A stretch of 64,000 nt of DNA, taken from positions 231,260 to 295,259 of the forward strand of contig JBFLZR010000003.1 in the NCBI GenBank assembly GCA_040756055.1, written 5' to 3'. Origin of the DNA: Candidatus Zixiibacteriota bacterium (GTDB lineage Bacteria > Zixibacteria > MSB-5A5 > GN15 > FEB-12). Under the pieces are notes generated by a model. That model ran no database searches, was not told the origin of the DNA, and worked only from the letters and a program-made list of their open reading frames with translations. A program made the position numbers and the translations under genes. The number at the start of each line of letters is the position of its first letter. Position 1 is the first letter of the stretch. This document shows positions 33,504 through 42,284 of this stretch, piece by piece.

Positions 33504-35759
33504 TCACTTTTCGACCGGAAAGGAGAGTTGCTCGGCTGTCTGAACGTACTTTCGAAGTCGGTCCCTGGCCCACAACAATTCATCGGGCAGCACCTCGAAC
33601 TTCGCCGCAGATTGTCCGACTCCCAGCTCCCGCAATGTGGAATCGACTGACCCGCCAGTACCCTGAAGATACAGATATCCCTGGTCTATCAGGGCGAATC
33701 GGTTAAGAACGTGCATGACATTGTATCGAGTAGACTGGTCGAGCATGGCAAGATAGACCTGCGTCCATGGGGGACTGCCGGGGTTTTCTCCGATGACCCC
33801 AAGCTGTTCCAGCGTTACATCTCCAAACCATCCCTTCTGTAATGCCCGGGTGCGCCGTGTTCCAAAGCCGTAAATCAGGCCGAGGTCTTCGGCATAGAAG
33901 TAGTCGTTGTCAATATACGCTATCCTGCTGCCAACATTCATCACCGCGAATCCGCTGTCTTTTTCGGGCAGTCCGAAAATATCGCGTCCCCAGCTGGCAT
34001 GGACGTAGTCATCGCCCAATAGCCCCATCAGGGTGGGGAGGATATCTGTTTGCGAACCGTAAGCTCCCACTCGTACGGCGCTGTCGCCGATGAGCGCCGG
34101 TGAGTAGATAAGAAGTGGAATGTGAAAGTAATCTGTCTCGAGGATGAACCGCGTTGGTCCGATTCGGTTGTGATCGGAGACGAATACAAAGACTGTGCTG
34201 TCGGAGACAGTTTTATCCTCCATGAGGTCGAAGAATATTCCCACGGAATGGTCGGCGTATATCTGGCTGTTGAATATCTTAGAGCTGTCTTCGCTGTCGA
34301 AATAGCGCCTTACGGTAGAGTCGGGGAGATCCCAGGGTTCATGGTTGGAGAGAGTCAGTATGGTCATCTGGAACGGTCGGGGGAGTGAGTCGACGAGAGT
34401 TGCTGCTTTTTCAAACAGGACATGATCCGGAATTCCCCACTTGGAAAAGTAGAGGTTCCTGCCGAGTTGTTTGTCTCCGTGAAACTCGTGGAATTTTTTC
34501 TCTCTGAGAAAGCCTTCCATATTATCGAAAGCCAGATCCCCGCCGTAGACAAAAACGTTTCGGTAGCCGCGGGTATCGAGGATTTCCGAGAGGCTCACGA
34601 ACGGGTGGCGGGCGTCATAGCGTTTCATGATAGATCGCCCGGGGATGGAAGGAAATGAGCAGAGGGTGGCGGCGATGCCGAAATTGGTGCGAACGCCGCT
34701 GGCGTAAAAATGATCAAACAGCATGCCGTTTGTCGCGAGGCGGTCGAAATTGGGCGTCAGGCTGCGTTTTCCGGAGAGCGAGCTTGTGAGATGTGCCGAC
34801 CAGCTTTCGGAGAGAATTATTACTACGTTAGGTTGAAATCCGTAAGCGTTGGGATTCTGGCGGGTGAGGCGCAGCAGCGAGCTGTCGGGATCGAGCCATT
34901 CATCCTTGTCTGTTTCCAGCATCTTCTGCGTCGCAAGCAGAGCATCGTGCGGGTCGACAAAAGGGAAACGGTTCTGGCGGGGCAGGTATGACAGCCTGGG
35001 GTCACGATTCTGCTCAGTAAGGTTGCGGCCGAGAGTATAAATGCCGTTTAGGGCCAGTTGATTGAGAAAGCGGTTCTGGCTGAAATAGGCGATTCCCCAG
35101 TCCATCGGGGCCAGACTTATTCGTCCGCGGATACCCAGGACTGCCAGGCAGAAAAACAGGACAAAGTAAACTATCTGGTTCGATAAGGAGCGGCGGTTTT
35201 CAACGCGGCGGCTAATCCTGAGAATCAGCCACAGCGTCGCCAGAAGCAGCAGGGTGATAACCAACCATACTAAGAGCGATCGATAAAATTCCGGGTCGGT
35301 GACAATCAGGTTGCCGGCCATGTTGCCATCGCCAAGATATTCCGCAGCCAGAAAGTTCAGGTGCGAATCGAAGAACTTGTAGAAACGGATGTCGGTCAAC
35401 AGAAGCAAAGTGAAGAAGGAAAACACGACCGTCAGGTATGCAATCAAGGTTCGGCGTATCGCCTTGCTTGCCGTTTTGACCCAGGGGAGAAGCAGAATGA
35501 GTGGGGCCAGCGCCAGCAGAACAATCATCTGGTCGAAGCGGGCGCCTATCAGAAAGGCGCGGAGGACTTCCGATAGCGGTTCGTCGCTGACGTATTCGGC
35601 AAAGTTGGTTAAAAACAGTAGTCGAAAGACGGTGAAGAAGACCATACCGGCGATGTACACGGATGCGATGATCACGAAGGGCCGGGAGGGGAGATATTTG
35701 CTCAGCGATGGTCGGGTCGAGAGTTTCATAGATAGAATAAAGCCGGCTCTGACAGGCAA
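33504..35759 (-). CDS. LtaS/OpgB-like phosphoglycerol transferase (sulfatase family)
   Basis: 751-residue membrane enzyme of the lipoteichoic acid synthase/sulfatase family. About five N-terminal membrane helices are followed by a large extracytoplasmic domain from about residue 310. Active-site features are S-E-S-W-S-A near the first metal site, a Thr in V-R-T-N-F-G-I that fits the phospho-threonine position, and F-V-S-D-H-N with a late metal ligand pair. In a Gram-negative cell it may add phosphoglycerol or phosphoethanolamine groups to a glycan or lipid. An ATG ten codons inside is an equally good start. It lies 45 bases after ybjQ on the same strand. Confidence 0.82.
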   Translation of the reverse strand: MPVRAGFILSMKLSTRPSLSKYLPSRPFVIIASVYIAGMVFFTVFRLLFLTNFAEYVSDEPLSEVLRAFLIGARFDQMIVLLALAPLILLLPWVKTASKAIRRTLIAYLTVVFSFFTLLLLTDIRFYKFFDSHLNFLAAEYLGDGNMAGNLIVTDPEFYRSLLVWLVITLLLLATLWLILRISRRVENRRSLSNQIVYFVLFFCLAVLGIRGRISLAPMDWGIAYFSQNRFLNQLALNGIYTLGRNLTEQNRDPRLSYLPRQNRFPFVDPHDALLATQKMLETDKDEWLDPDSSLLRLTRQNPNAYGFQPNVVIILSESWSAHLTSSLSGKRSLTPNFDRLATNGMLFDHFYASGVRTNFGIAATLCSFPSIPGRSIMKRYDARHPFVSLSEILDTRGYRNVFVYGGDLAFDNMEGFLREKKFHEFHGDKQLGRNLYFSKWGIPDHVLFEKAATLVDSLPRPFQMTILTLSNHEPWDLPDSTVRRYFDSEDSSKIFNSQIYADHSVGIFFDLMEDKTVSDSTVFVFVSDHNRIGPTRFILETDYFHIPLLIYSPALIGDSAVRVGAYGSQTDILPTLMGLLGDDYVHASWGRDIFGLPEKDSGFAVMNVGSRIAYIDNDYFYAEDLGLIYGFGTRRTRALQKGWFGDVTLEQLGVIGENPGSPPWTQVYLAMLDQSTRYNVMHVLNRFALIDQGYLYLQGTGGSVDSTLRELGVGQSAAKFEVLPDELLWARDRLRKYVQTAEQLSFPVEK

Positions 35760-35804
35760 GTCAAGAGCCGGTCTGTAACGGTTTCAATCTGTTGGAGCCG
35801 TGGC

Positions 35805-36125
35805 CTATTCGTCTTCGATAATTACAGCGGTTCCGTAGGCCAGAAGTTCCGCGGCGCCCTGCATCATTTCCGAAGTAGAGAAGCGGGCCATTATGATAGC
35901 GTTGGCTCCTTGCGCTTTGGCGTCTTCAACCATGCGGTCGATGGCCTGTTCCCGTGATTCCGAAATGAGCTTGGTGTACTCGTTTATTTCACCGCCGACA
36001 ATGTTGCGGAAAAGGGCGGCGATGTCGCGTCCGATGTGCCGGGCGCGGATGGTATTGCCTCTGACAAGGCCGATGGTCTTTACGACTTTTTTCCCGGCGA
36101 TGTGCTCACTGGTAGTTATGATCAT
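35805..36125 (-). CDS. ybjQ: YbjQ/UPF0145 family protein
   Basis: 106-residue protein of the YbjQ family (UPF0145), a pentameric, possibly metal-binding fold. The typical opening (I-I-T-T-S-E-H-I-A-G), a middle E-A-R/S-R-E-Q-A block and the late G-A-N-A-I-I-M-A-R-F stretch are present. Function is unknown in any organism that I know. The start overlaps the anti-sigma stop by 4 bases and GGGAG is upstream, so it is translationally coupled to the ECF sigma module. Confidence 0.88.
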   Translation of the reverse strand: MIITTSEHIAGKKVVKTIGLVRGNTIRARHIGRDIAALFRNIVGGEINEYTKLISESREQAIDRMVEDAKAQGANAIIMARFSTSEMMQGAAELLAYGTAVIIEDE

Positions 36126-36565
36126 CTATTAATCTCCCGATAGCGGTCTCGTTTGTAGGCGAACAGTCGTTCTCTAACGAATGAGACCAGCAAGATTACG
36201 GAGCCGACAGCAAGGGCCGTAACGCCTATTTTGATCCATATCGGTACCTCGGGATCAATATACAACTGTGAGAAGAATTGAAAAAGGCCAAAAGACAACA
36301 GTACAATGGCGCCAAGGGAGAATAATATCCAGCCCACTCCGCGCTCCAGTTTTCGGTACAGGTCCTGCCAGTAGCTATCCCAGACCTCCGGGGGAAGGTC
36401 GGCGTAGCGCACCATACTTGTTACCTCCTTGAGTTTTCTGAACTCTTCCAGCTCCGCCCTGAGCTCAGGGTCCGTCAGAAGTGCTTGCTCAAACGCAACT
36501 CTCTGCTCGTCGCTGAGCTCTCCGTCGACATAGCCTGCCAGAAGTTCGCGTTTGTCTTTAGTCAT
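36122..36565 (-). CDS. Membrane anti-sigma factor without zinc motif
   Basis: 147 residues. The N-terminal ~60 residues resemble the helical anti-sigma domain (A-G-Y-V-D-G-E-L-S-D-E-Q-R), but the H-x-x-x-C-x-x-C zinc site is missing. Two membrane helices follow (about 76-97 and 109-126) with only a short periplasmic loop. Signal sensing may therefore occur in the membrane. It overlaps the sigma gene by 8 bases and ybjQ by 4. Confidence 0.75.
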   Translation of the reverse strand: MTKDKRELLAGYVDGELSDEQRVAFEQALLTDPELRAELEEFRKLKEVTSMVRYADLPPEVWDSYWQDLYRKLERGVGWILFSLGAIVLLSFGLFQFFSQLYIDPEVPIWIKIGVTALAVGSVILLVSFVRERLFAYKRDRYREINR

Positions 36566-37133
36566 AATACTGCCTCATCAGCTTTCCCAGCTTTTTGCGG
36601 GCGTAATAAAGTCGCGACATAACCGTACCCTTCGGGATCGACAAGAGCTTCGCTATCTCATCGTATGACATGCCCCGAAAGTGCTGCAACGTTATGATCT
36701 CCCGGTCGTCGAACGGGAGATCCATCAACGCCTGCCTGAGACACCTGATCTCTTCTTTTGTTTGAAGGGAGTCTTCGGGCGTCCGGCAGTCGACCAGCAG
36801 AAACGACGCATCGTCAACATCGACGATCTTATTGTCGCGGTGAGAGCGACGACGTAGCCAGGTACGGCACAGATTTGAAATGATGGTATAGAACCAGGGG
36901 AGGAACGGCTGTTCGATATCGTAGGTGTTGGCGCTTCGGTATACTCTGAGGAAGGCCTCCTGCGAGATGTCATGGGCGTCGTCTTTATTGCCCACCAGTC
37001 CCAATGCCAGCCGGTAAGCCAATTTCTTGTGCCGCTCGACCAGTTTTCCAAGAGCGGTTTTATTGCCGGATTTGATATCCATGACCAGAGCGGCATCCGT
37101 TTCCATTTCAACTATTTCCTTCGTAAGATTCAT
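36558..37133 (-). CDS. ECF sigma factor (sigma-70 family), second copy
   Basis: 191 residues with region 2 (D-D-A-H-D-I-S-Q-E-A-F-L-R-V-Y) and region 4 (L-P-F-D-D-R-E-I-I-T-L, then S-Y-D-E-I-A-K-L-L-S-I-P-K-G-T-V-M-S-R). It heads an operon with a membrane anti-sigma factor, ybjQ and probably the LtaS-like gene, which suggests an envelope-stress regulon separate from the one at 25888-26463. Confidence 0.9.
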   Translation of the reverse strand: MNLTKEIVEMETDAALVMDIKSGNKTALGKLVERHKKLAYRLALGLVGNKDDAHDISQEAFLRVYRSANTYDIEQPFLPWFYTIISNLCRTWLRRRSHRDNKIVDVDDASFLLVDCRTPEDSLQTKEEIRCLRQALMDLPFDDREIITLQHFRGMSYDEIAKLLSIPKGTVMSRLYYARKKLGKLMRQYYD

Positions 37134-37477
37134 ACTCTGCTGTTAGCTGGATATTCATGGATTTTGGCTTTAAATACGAAAAAATAATTGAGGTTGTTAC
37201 ACAAGTTAAAACTACTTGCTTAAGTCTGTGAGATATTGAATCTTAGCGTGGTTTGGCTGTCGCCGCAACCTATCGGCACGGCACGCGTATACGGAATATG
37301 TATTGAGTGGATTTTGGCTCAGGATGATGATGCATCGCAGAAATGGCAACCAGAAAAACTTTAATATCCCAACAGGCGCACAATATATTGGTAGTGAAGA
37401 AGTTGCTGACAATTCCACTGCTGATACGTCTATGGTATAGGCGGGAAAATTAGCACAACAATTCTCGAAAGTGCTTA
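37134..37477. other. Intergenic region, nothing convincing
   Basis: 344 bases of AT-rich sequence between divergent genes. A 36-codon frame beginning at the ATG near 37342 lacks a ribosome site, and I see no strong promoter or hairpin. It presumably holds the promoters of the ECF sigma operon and of the secreted protein gene. Confidence 0.5.
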
Positions 37478-38419
37478 ATGTTTTTGACAGACAGGAAGGT
37501 GACGGTTAGGGTGCTCAAAGTGGCTGCGGTGATTTTTGCTGTCGTTTTCATCACGGTTTTGAGCGGTTCGGCGGTGGCCCAGCAATCGGGCAATACATCG
37601 ATTGAGATTCGCATTACTACTCCAAAGTCGCTGGCGCTGTTCGATGGCGACAAACTGGCGGTTGTATATCATCTGGAAAACGTTGCCGGAAATTTCATTG
37701 AGCTTAAGGCATCGAAGTATAACACACCGCAGAGGTATCAGTTGACTGTCGGCAGGGTGAACCGGTTTGATTTGAAGCTCGAGGAGTTGCGCGATTTTTA
37801 CGCTTTTGACAGTCTGCATGTGACCTTCCGGCCCAGAATATCGGCCAGCAGCCTGGCTGATTCTCTTATCGAAATCGGCGTGCTAAGAGACTCACGGGTG
37901 GTGAGAGGAAATTATTCGTATACGCTTGAGAGGGACAACTATGAGCAACAGCCTTTGACCGAGATTGTGGTTGGCTCGGGAGATGATAGTAAAGTCATAA
38001 AAGTTCTGGAGTCCAAGCCACAGTGGAAGAAACTGGTGGAAGATTTGTCGGCCAATCCGTCGCGAAGGCGGCTGACCAAAGTAATAAGAATTTCCTCCGC
38101 GATTGCGGCTGCAGGTTCAGCCCTCTGGGCGTGGCAGAGTAATAACGAAGCGAACAATGTGTACGATGAGTATATGACCAAGATTCATCCGGTTGACATA
38201 TCCGCTAAGTACCGTGAGTACGAAGATCTGATCGAGCAACGGAACATCCTGGGAGCTTTTGCTCTGGTCTTCGCGGCGACGAATGCCGCGACCTTCATCT
38301 TTGCGCCCGGTGACGAAACGGATTTGGTGCGGGAGTACGAGGCTCAGTGGGGCAAATCGGGTATTTCGTTGGACCTTAAACCCGATTATCAGGGGATTGC
38401 CGTCACAGTGCGATTTTAG
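37478..38419 (+). CDS. Hypothetical exported protein
   Basis: 313 residues with a Sec signal peptide (hydrophobic core about 14-30, cleavage near V-A-Q). A beta-rich N-terminal half follows. The C-terminal half has two hydrophobic helices (about 207-223 and 259-278) that may span or pair in the membrane. I do not recognise the family. A role in the envelope is all that can be said. The next gene begins 3 bases after the stop and is probably cotranscribed. Confidence 0.6.
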   Translation: MFLTDRKVTVRVLKVAAVIFAVVFITVLSGSAVAQQSGNTSIEIRITTPKSLALFDGDKLAVVYHLENVAGNFIELKASKYNTPQRYQLTVGRVNRFDLKLEELRDFYAFDSLHVTFRPRISASSLADSLIEIGVLRDSRVVRGNYSYTLERDNYEQQPLTEIVVGSGDDSKVIKVLESKPQWKKLVEDLSANPSRRRLTKVIRISSAIAAAGSALWAWQSNNEANNVYDEYMTKIHPVDISAKYREYEDLIEQRNILGAFALVFAATNAATFIFAPGDETDLVREYEAQWGKSGISLDLKPDYQGIAVTVRF

Positions 38420-38422
38420 ATT

Positions 38423-38890
38423 GTGGCAGAGTTTATGCCTATGAAATGGTTAGATGCGACAACGAGCAGGAGAGTGACGCGGTTTACCTCAATATCTCTG
38501 CTTGTCATGGTAGTGGTGATGCTCGGCTGTTCACTTGATCCGAAGGAGAGAGCGAATCCGTTTGATCCTGACAATCCGCTCAATTTTGGCGATCCGCTGT
38601 GGCTCGAGGTAAGCATCGTAGATACGGTGATAGACTCCTCGCCGGTGAAAGCGCCGCTGCTGGACTGGCGCGATGTTGACCAGACTCTTTTGGACGAATT
38701 TCACGTTTACCGAAGACGGACGATATTCGATTCCATCTTGGTGATGGTGGCGACTGTCGAGCCGGATGTATCGGTGTACCTGGATGTTAATACCCGGCTT
38801 GGCGTTCGATACGATTACCGGGTGGTGGCAATAATGGCGAATCGCACGGATTCGGTCCTGAGCGCCATTGAGTCCGTTTATCTCAGATAG
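38423..38890 (+). CDS. Small lipoprotein with fibronectin-III-like fold
   Basis: 155 residues. A lipoprotein signal ends in the lipobox V-M-L-G-C (about residue 36). It is followed by a proline-rich N-P-F-D-P-D-N-P linker and a single ~90-residue beta domain whose strands (L-L-D-W-R-D-V-D and Y-D-Y-R-V-V-A) fit a fibronectin type III-like fold. It is likely anchored to the outer membrane. Partner and function are unknown. The start could be the GTG used here or the ATG four codons on. Confidence 0.6.
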   Translation: MAEFMPMKWLDATTSRRVTRFTSISLLVMVVVMLGCSLDPKERANPFDPDNPLNFGDPLWLEVSIVDTVIDSSPVKAPLLDWRDVDQTLLDEFHVYRRRTIFDSILVMVATVEPDVSVYLDVNTRLGVRYDYRVVAIMANRTDSVLSAIESVYLR

Positions 38891-38913
38891 TTTCCTGGAT
38901 ATAAAGAGCGCTG

Positions 38914-40566
38914 CTAAGGCAGGGCGACCATGCGGGCCAGTTCTTTTTCGATGCCTTCGGGGTCGAGTCGTTGTACTTTGATGACGGCGCGCCGGCTCAT
39001 CCCGGTCACTTTTTCCGCGACATAATGATGATCGGCTTCCCGGGCAATCTGATGCAGGTGAGTGACGACAATAAGCTGATTGTCGGAAGACAGTCGTTTC
39101 AGTTTTTTGCCGACTTCGATGGCGGTTTGCCCGCCGATTCCCGAGTCGACTTCATCAAAGACCAAGAGTGAATGCGTAAGTTTGTTGTTTTTCTTTTCCG
39201 CGGATTTGAGGGCCAGAAGGACGCGGGATATCTCTCCGCCAGAGGCGGTCTTTACCAGAGACTTGAGGGGTTCACCCGGGTTGGCCGAAAATAGTATTCT
39301 TCCGGTTTCCAGGCCGCCGGCTCCCGGTTTGACCGCCCGGCCGTTGATAATCACCCCCTGCGGGTCATCCTCGTAGACGAACTCGACTTGGAAGCCGCCA
39401 TTATCGATGGCCAGTTCTTTCAGCTCCTTGACCACGAGTTTCTGCAGATAATCAGCAGCTTTTCTTCGAGTGTCGGTCAAAGAGAGGGCATGCCGGCAGT
39501 AGGTATCGAATAGCTGCTGAGTCTTCTTTGTCAGTTGATCGATGTAACTGTTTACATCCGGGGGACCGCCGGCCAGCTTGTCTCTTATTATTCCAAGAGA
39601 GTCGAGAATCGATTGCTCGGAGCCGCCATATTTCTTCTTCAGGCTGTAGATTTCATCGAGCCTCAGGTTGATTTCCTCGATACGCTCAGGGTTGTCTTCG
39701 ATAGACGAGCCGTACTGTTCGATGAAGGTCCGGAGATCTTCGATTTGATAGGCCACATCGGTGAGTTCTCTGACTTTGGACTCGAGTTTGGAATCGATGT
39801 CCGCCATCTTGTCGAGTTCTTTTTGCGCGAGCGAGATCAGCGATGAAATGGAATTTTCTTCGTTTTCGATGATTTCCTGTACGAGGGAGGCCGAAGTCAT
39901 GAGACTTCGAGCCGAATCGAGAATCTTTTTTTCTCTGATAAGCTCTTCTTCTTCGCCGAGCCGGATTTGTCCCTTTTCGATCTCGTTTTTCTGGAAGAGC
40001 AGAAGTTCGCGTTCTTTTGTGAGTTGTTCGCGTTTGGCGATAATATCTGCCAGTTCCGAGGCGCTCTTTTTCCAGGCGAAGTAGGCATCAGCGACGGTGT
40101 GTCGGATATCGTGCAGGGCGGCGAAGTTGTCGAGGAAGTGCAGGTGGTTATCCTCATCCATGAGCATCTGGTTGGCGTGCTGGCCGAGAATTTCGGCGAC
40201 CGGATAGGTAACCGCTTTGAGCTGGTTCAGGGTGGAGTTTTTGCCGTTTATTTTGATTTTCGAGTTACCGTCGCGGGATATCTCGCGATACACTGTCAGC
40301 GAGTCTTCGGATATGAAATCCTCGTACTCCTTCTTGTATTCAGGGGACATGAGGGAGACATCGAAGGTGGCTTCGATAACGCTCTGTTCAGCGCCGTGGC
40401 GGATATACTCGCGATCGGCCCGTCCGCCGAGGGCAAGAGACAGGGCGGTGACGATTACGGATTTCCCGGCGCCGGTTTCGCCGGTCAACACTGACATGCC
40501 GTTGTCGAATTCGAGTTCGGCATTGGCGACGAGGGCGAGGTCTAAGATTTTAATCTTTCTTAGCAT
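38914..40566 (-). CDS. recN: DNA repair protein RecN
   Basis: 550-residue SMC-like ATPase for double-strand break repair. Walker A is T-G-E-T-G-A-G-K-S (about 30-38), a central coiled coil spans about 160-370, the signature is S-G-G-E-I-S-R-V, and Walker B is L-L-V-F-D-E-V-D-S-G-I-G-G. Length matches the family. It overlaps the dnaG stop by 17 bases, so it belongs to the mutS2-dnaG-recN operon. Confidence 0.95.
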   Translation of the reverse strand: MLRKIKILDLALVANAELEFDNGMSVLTGETGAGKSVIVTALSLALGGRADREYIRHGAEQSVIEATFDVSLMSPEYKKEYEDFISEDSLTVYREISRDGNSKIKINGKNSTLNQLKAVTYPVAEILGQHANQMLMDEDNHLHFLDNFAALHDIRHTVADAYFAWKKSASELADIIAKREQLTKERELLLFQKNEIEKGQIRLGEEEELIREKKILDSARSLMTSASLVQEIIENEENSISSLISLAQKELDKMADIDSKLESKVRELTDVAYQIEDLRTFIEQYGSSIEDNPERIEEINLRLDEIYSLKKKYGGSEQSILDSLGIIRDKLAGGPPDVNSYIDQLTKKTQQLFDTYCRHALSLTDTRRKAADYLQKLVVKELKELAIDNGGFQVEFVYEDDPQGVIINGRAVKPGAGGLETGRILFSANPGEPLKSLVKTASGGEISRVLLALKSAEKKNNKLTHSLLVFDEVDSGIGGQTAIEVGKKLKRLSSDNQLIVVTHLHQIAREADHHYVAEKVTGMSRRAVIKVQRLDPEGIEKELARMVALP

Positions 40567-42283
40567 CTAATCCAAACGTCCTGAGTTCCTGCAGTATTTC
40601 GTCGGCTTTCTGCTGGTTACCTTCGGATTCGGCTTTGGCCAGTTCCTTTTGCAGCCTGCTTCGTATGCGCTTCGATTTTTCTTCCAAAATGAGCTTAACG
40701 AATCGACGCGTCTCGGGTTCGATCTTGTCTTCCTCCCACACGGTCGAGGCTACCTCTGTTACGAGTGAAATGAAGCGTTCATCAGCTATGTTATCGACCA
40801 GTTTTTTGGCGTCCACAACGCCAATCTCGCGATACTGATTGGCTATGGCGCCGTAGAGCCTGGCCAGTTCGCGGGAATCGAAGTCTTCGGGGGATATTTT
40901 CTCGAAGATGGAGTCGATGGTTCCGGGGTTGGAAAACAGCAGCGACAAAAATCCCATCTCGATAGCGTTGTGCTTTTTTGCCCTGACGGTGGCCTGCTCC
41001 GGGCCGGATTGTACGATGTCTCTTTGGAAGACGGCGGCGTCCACACCCATCAAGTCGGCGGCCTCGGAGAAAAAGAGCGAGCGCCGGGTGGGGTCACCGA
41101 TTTTGGAGCCTATGGTCGCAAACTCTTTGACCAGTTTTTCCTTGCCTATGATTCCCGCTGTCTCCCGGTCGAAATCTTTGATTCGATAGGGTACGAACTG
41201 CATGGCGTCGTGTTGAAGTTCATCGATTTTGTCTCTGCCGAACTTTCTGGCGATAGTATCCGGGTCTTCGCCTTCGGGCGGCACAATGATTTTGACTTCG
41301 AGTCCGGCATCGTAAAGGGAGTCGACCGAGCGGAGGGCGGCGGTGCGGCCGGCCGAGTCAGCGTCGAAAAACAGATAAACTTCTCCCGCAAAGCGAGCCA
41401 GCAGGCGGGCCTGTTGCGCCGTGAAGGCCGTTCCCGACGAGGCGACAACATTGCGAACACCGATCTGCCAAAGCGAGATGAGATCGAAGTAGCCCTCGAC
41501 GACGAAAACCGAGTTACTGTCACGAATGGCATCTTTGGCGGAATTGAGTCCATAGAGGACATTGCCTTTGATATACATGGCAGTTTCGGGTGAGTTTACG
41601 TACTTCGCCGGTTCGCCCTTTTTGAGTGTGCGTCCGCCGAAAGCTATCGGTTTCTGGCTGAGATTGAAGATGGGAATCATCAGGCGGTAGCGGAAGCGGT
41701 CGAAGTAATTGCCTTTAGTTTCGGACTTCAGCGCAAGTCCGGCCTTTTCCAAATCCTCCGGTGAGATTTCTTTGCGCGCCGCGTGATTTAACAGCCCATC
41801 CCACTCGTCGCCGGCCAGACCCAGTTTAAAAAACTCAACGGCTTCGTCGGAGATATTCCTTTTATTTCTCAAATAACCGTCGCGAACCGACGCGTACTTG
41901 GGGCGTTCGAGTGTTTTCTGGAAATATTCGAGAGCGGTTTGATTGGCGTAATTGATTCTATCGAGCAGTTCGCGCTTGAAATCATCGGTGCGTTCTTCAC
42001 GAATGGGGATATTGGCTTTTCGCGCGAGGTGTTTGACCGTTTCGATGAAAGACATCTTTTCGTGTTCCATCAGAAACGTAAAGACGTTACCGCCTTTGCC
42101 GCATCCGAAGCAGTGGAATATTTGTTTGTCGGGGGAGACGTTGAACGAGGGGGTTTTTTCGGTGTGGAAGGGGCAAAGGGCCTGGTAGTTGCGGCCGCGC
42201 TTTTTCAGACGGATATATTCATTGATCACCTGCACGATGTCGCTGGCCTGCCGGATTTGTTCTATAGTCTCCTGCGGAATCAT
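40550..42283 (-). CDS. dnaG: DNA primase
   Basis: 577-residue bacterial primase. The N-terminal CHC2 zinc finger (C-P-F-H ... C-F-G-C, about 37-64) is followed by the catalytic Toprim domain with its glutamate in V-V-E-G-Y-F-D (about 255-261) and D-x-D in F-D-A-D-S-A-G. A C-terminal helicase-binding region completes it. AAAGG precedes the ATG. It lies one base after the mutS2 stop on the minus strand. Confidence 0.96.
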   Translation of the reverse strand: MIPQETIEQIRQASDIVQVINEYIRLKKRGRNYQALCPFHTEKTPSFNVSPDKQIFHCFGCGKGGNVFTFLMEHEKMSFIETVKHLARKANIPIREERTDDFKRELLDRINYANQTALEYFQKTLERPKYASVRDGYLRNKRNISDEAVEFFKLGLAGDEWDGLLNHAARKEISPEDLEKAGLALKSETKGNYFDRFRYRLMIPIFNLSQKPIAFGGRTLKKGEPAKYVNSPETAMYIKGNVLYGLNSAKDAIRDSNSVFVVEGYFDLISLWQIGVRNVVASSGTAFTAQQARLLARFAGEVYLFFDADSAGRTAALRSVDSLYDAGLEVKIIVPPEGEDPDTIARKFGRDKIDELQHDAMQFVPYRIKDFDRETAGIIGKEKLVKEFATIGSKIGDPTRRSLFFSEAADLMGVDAAVFQRDIVQSGPEQATVRAKKHNAIEMGFLSLLFSNPGTIDSIFEKISPEDFDSRELARLYGAIANQYREIGVVDAKKLVDNIADERFISLVTEVASTVWEEDKIEPETRRFVKLILEEKSKRIRSRLQKELAKAESEGNQQKADEILQELRTFGLDAKKD

Positions 42284-42284
42284 A

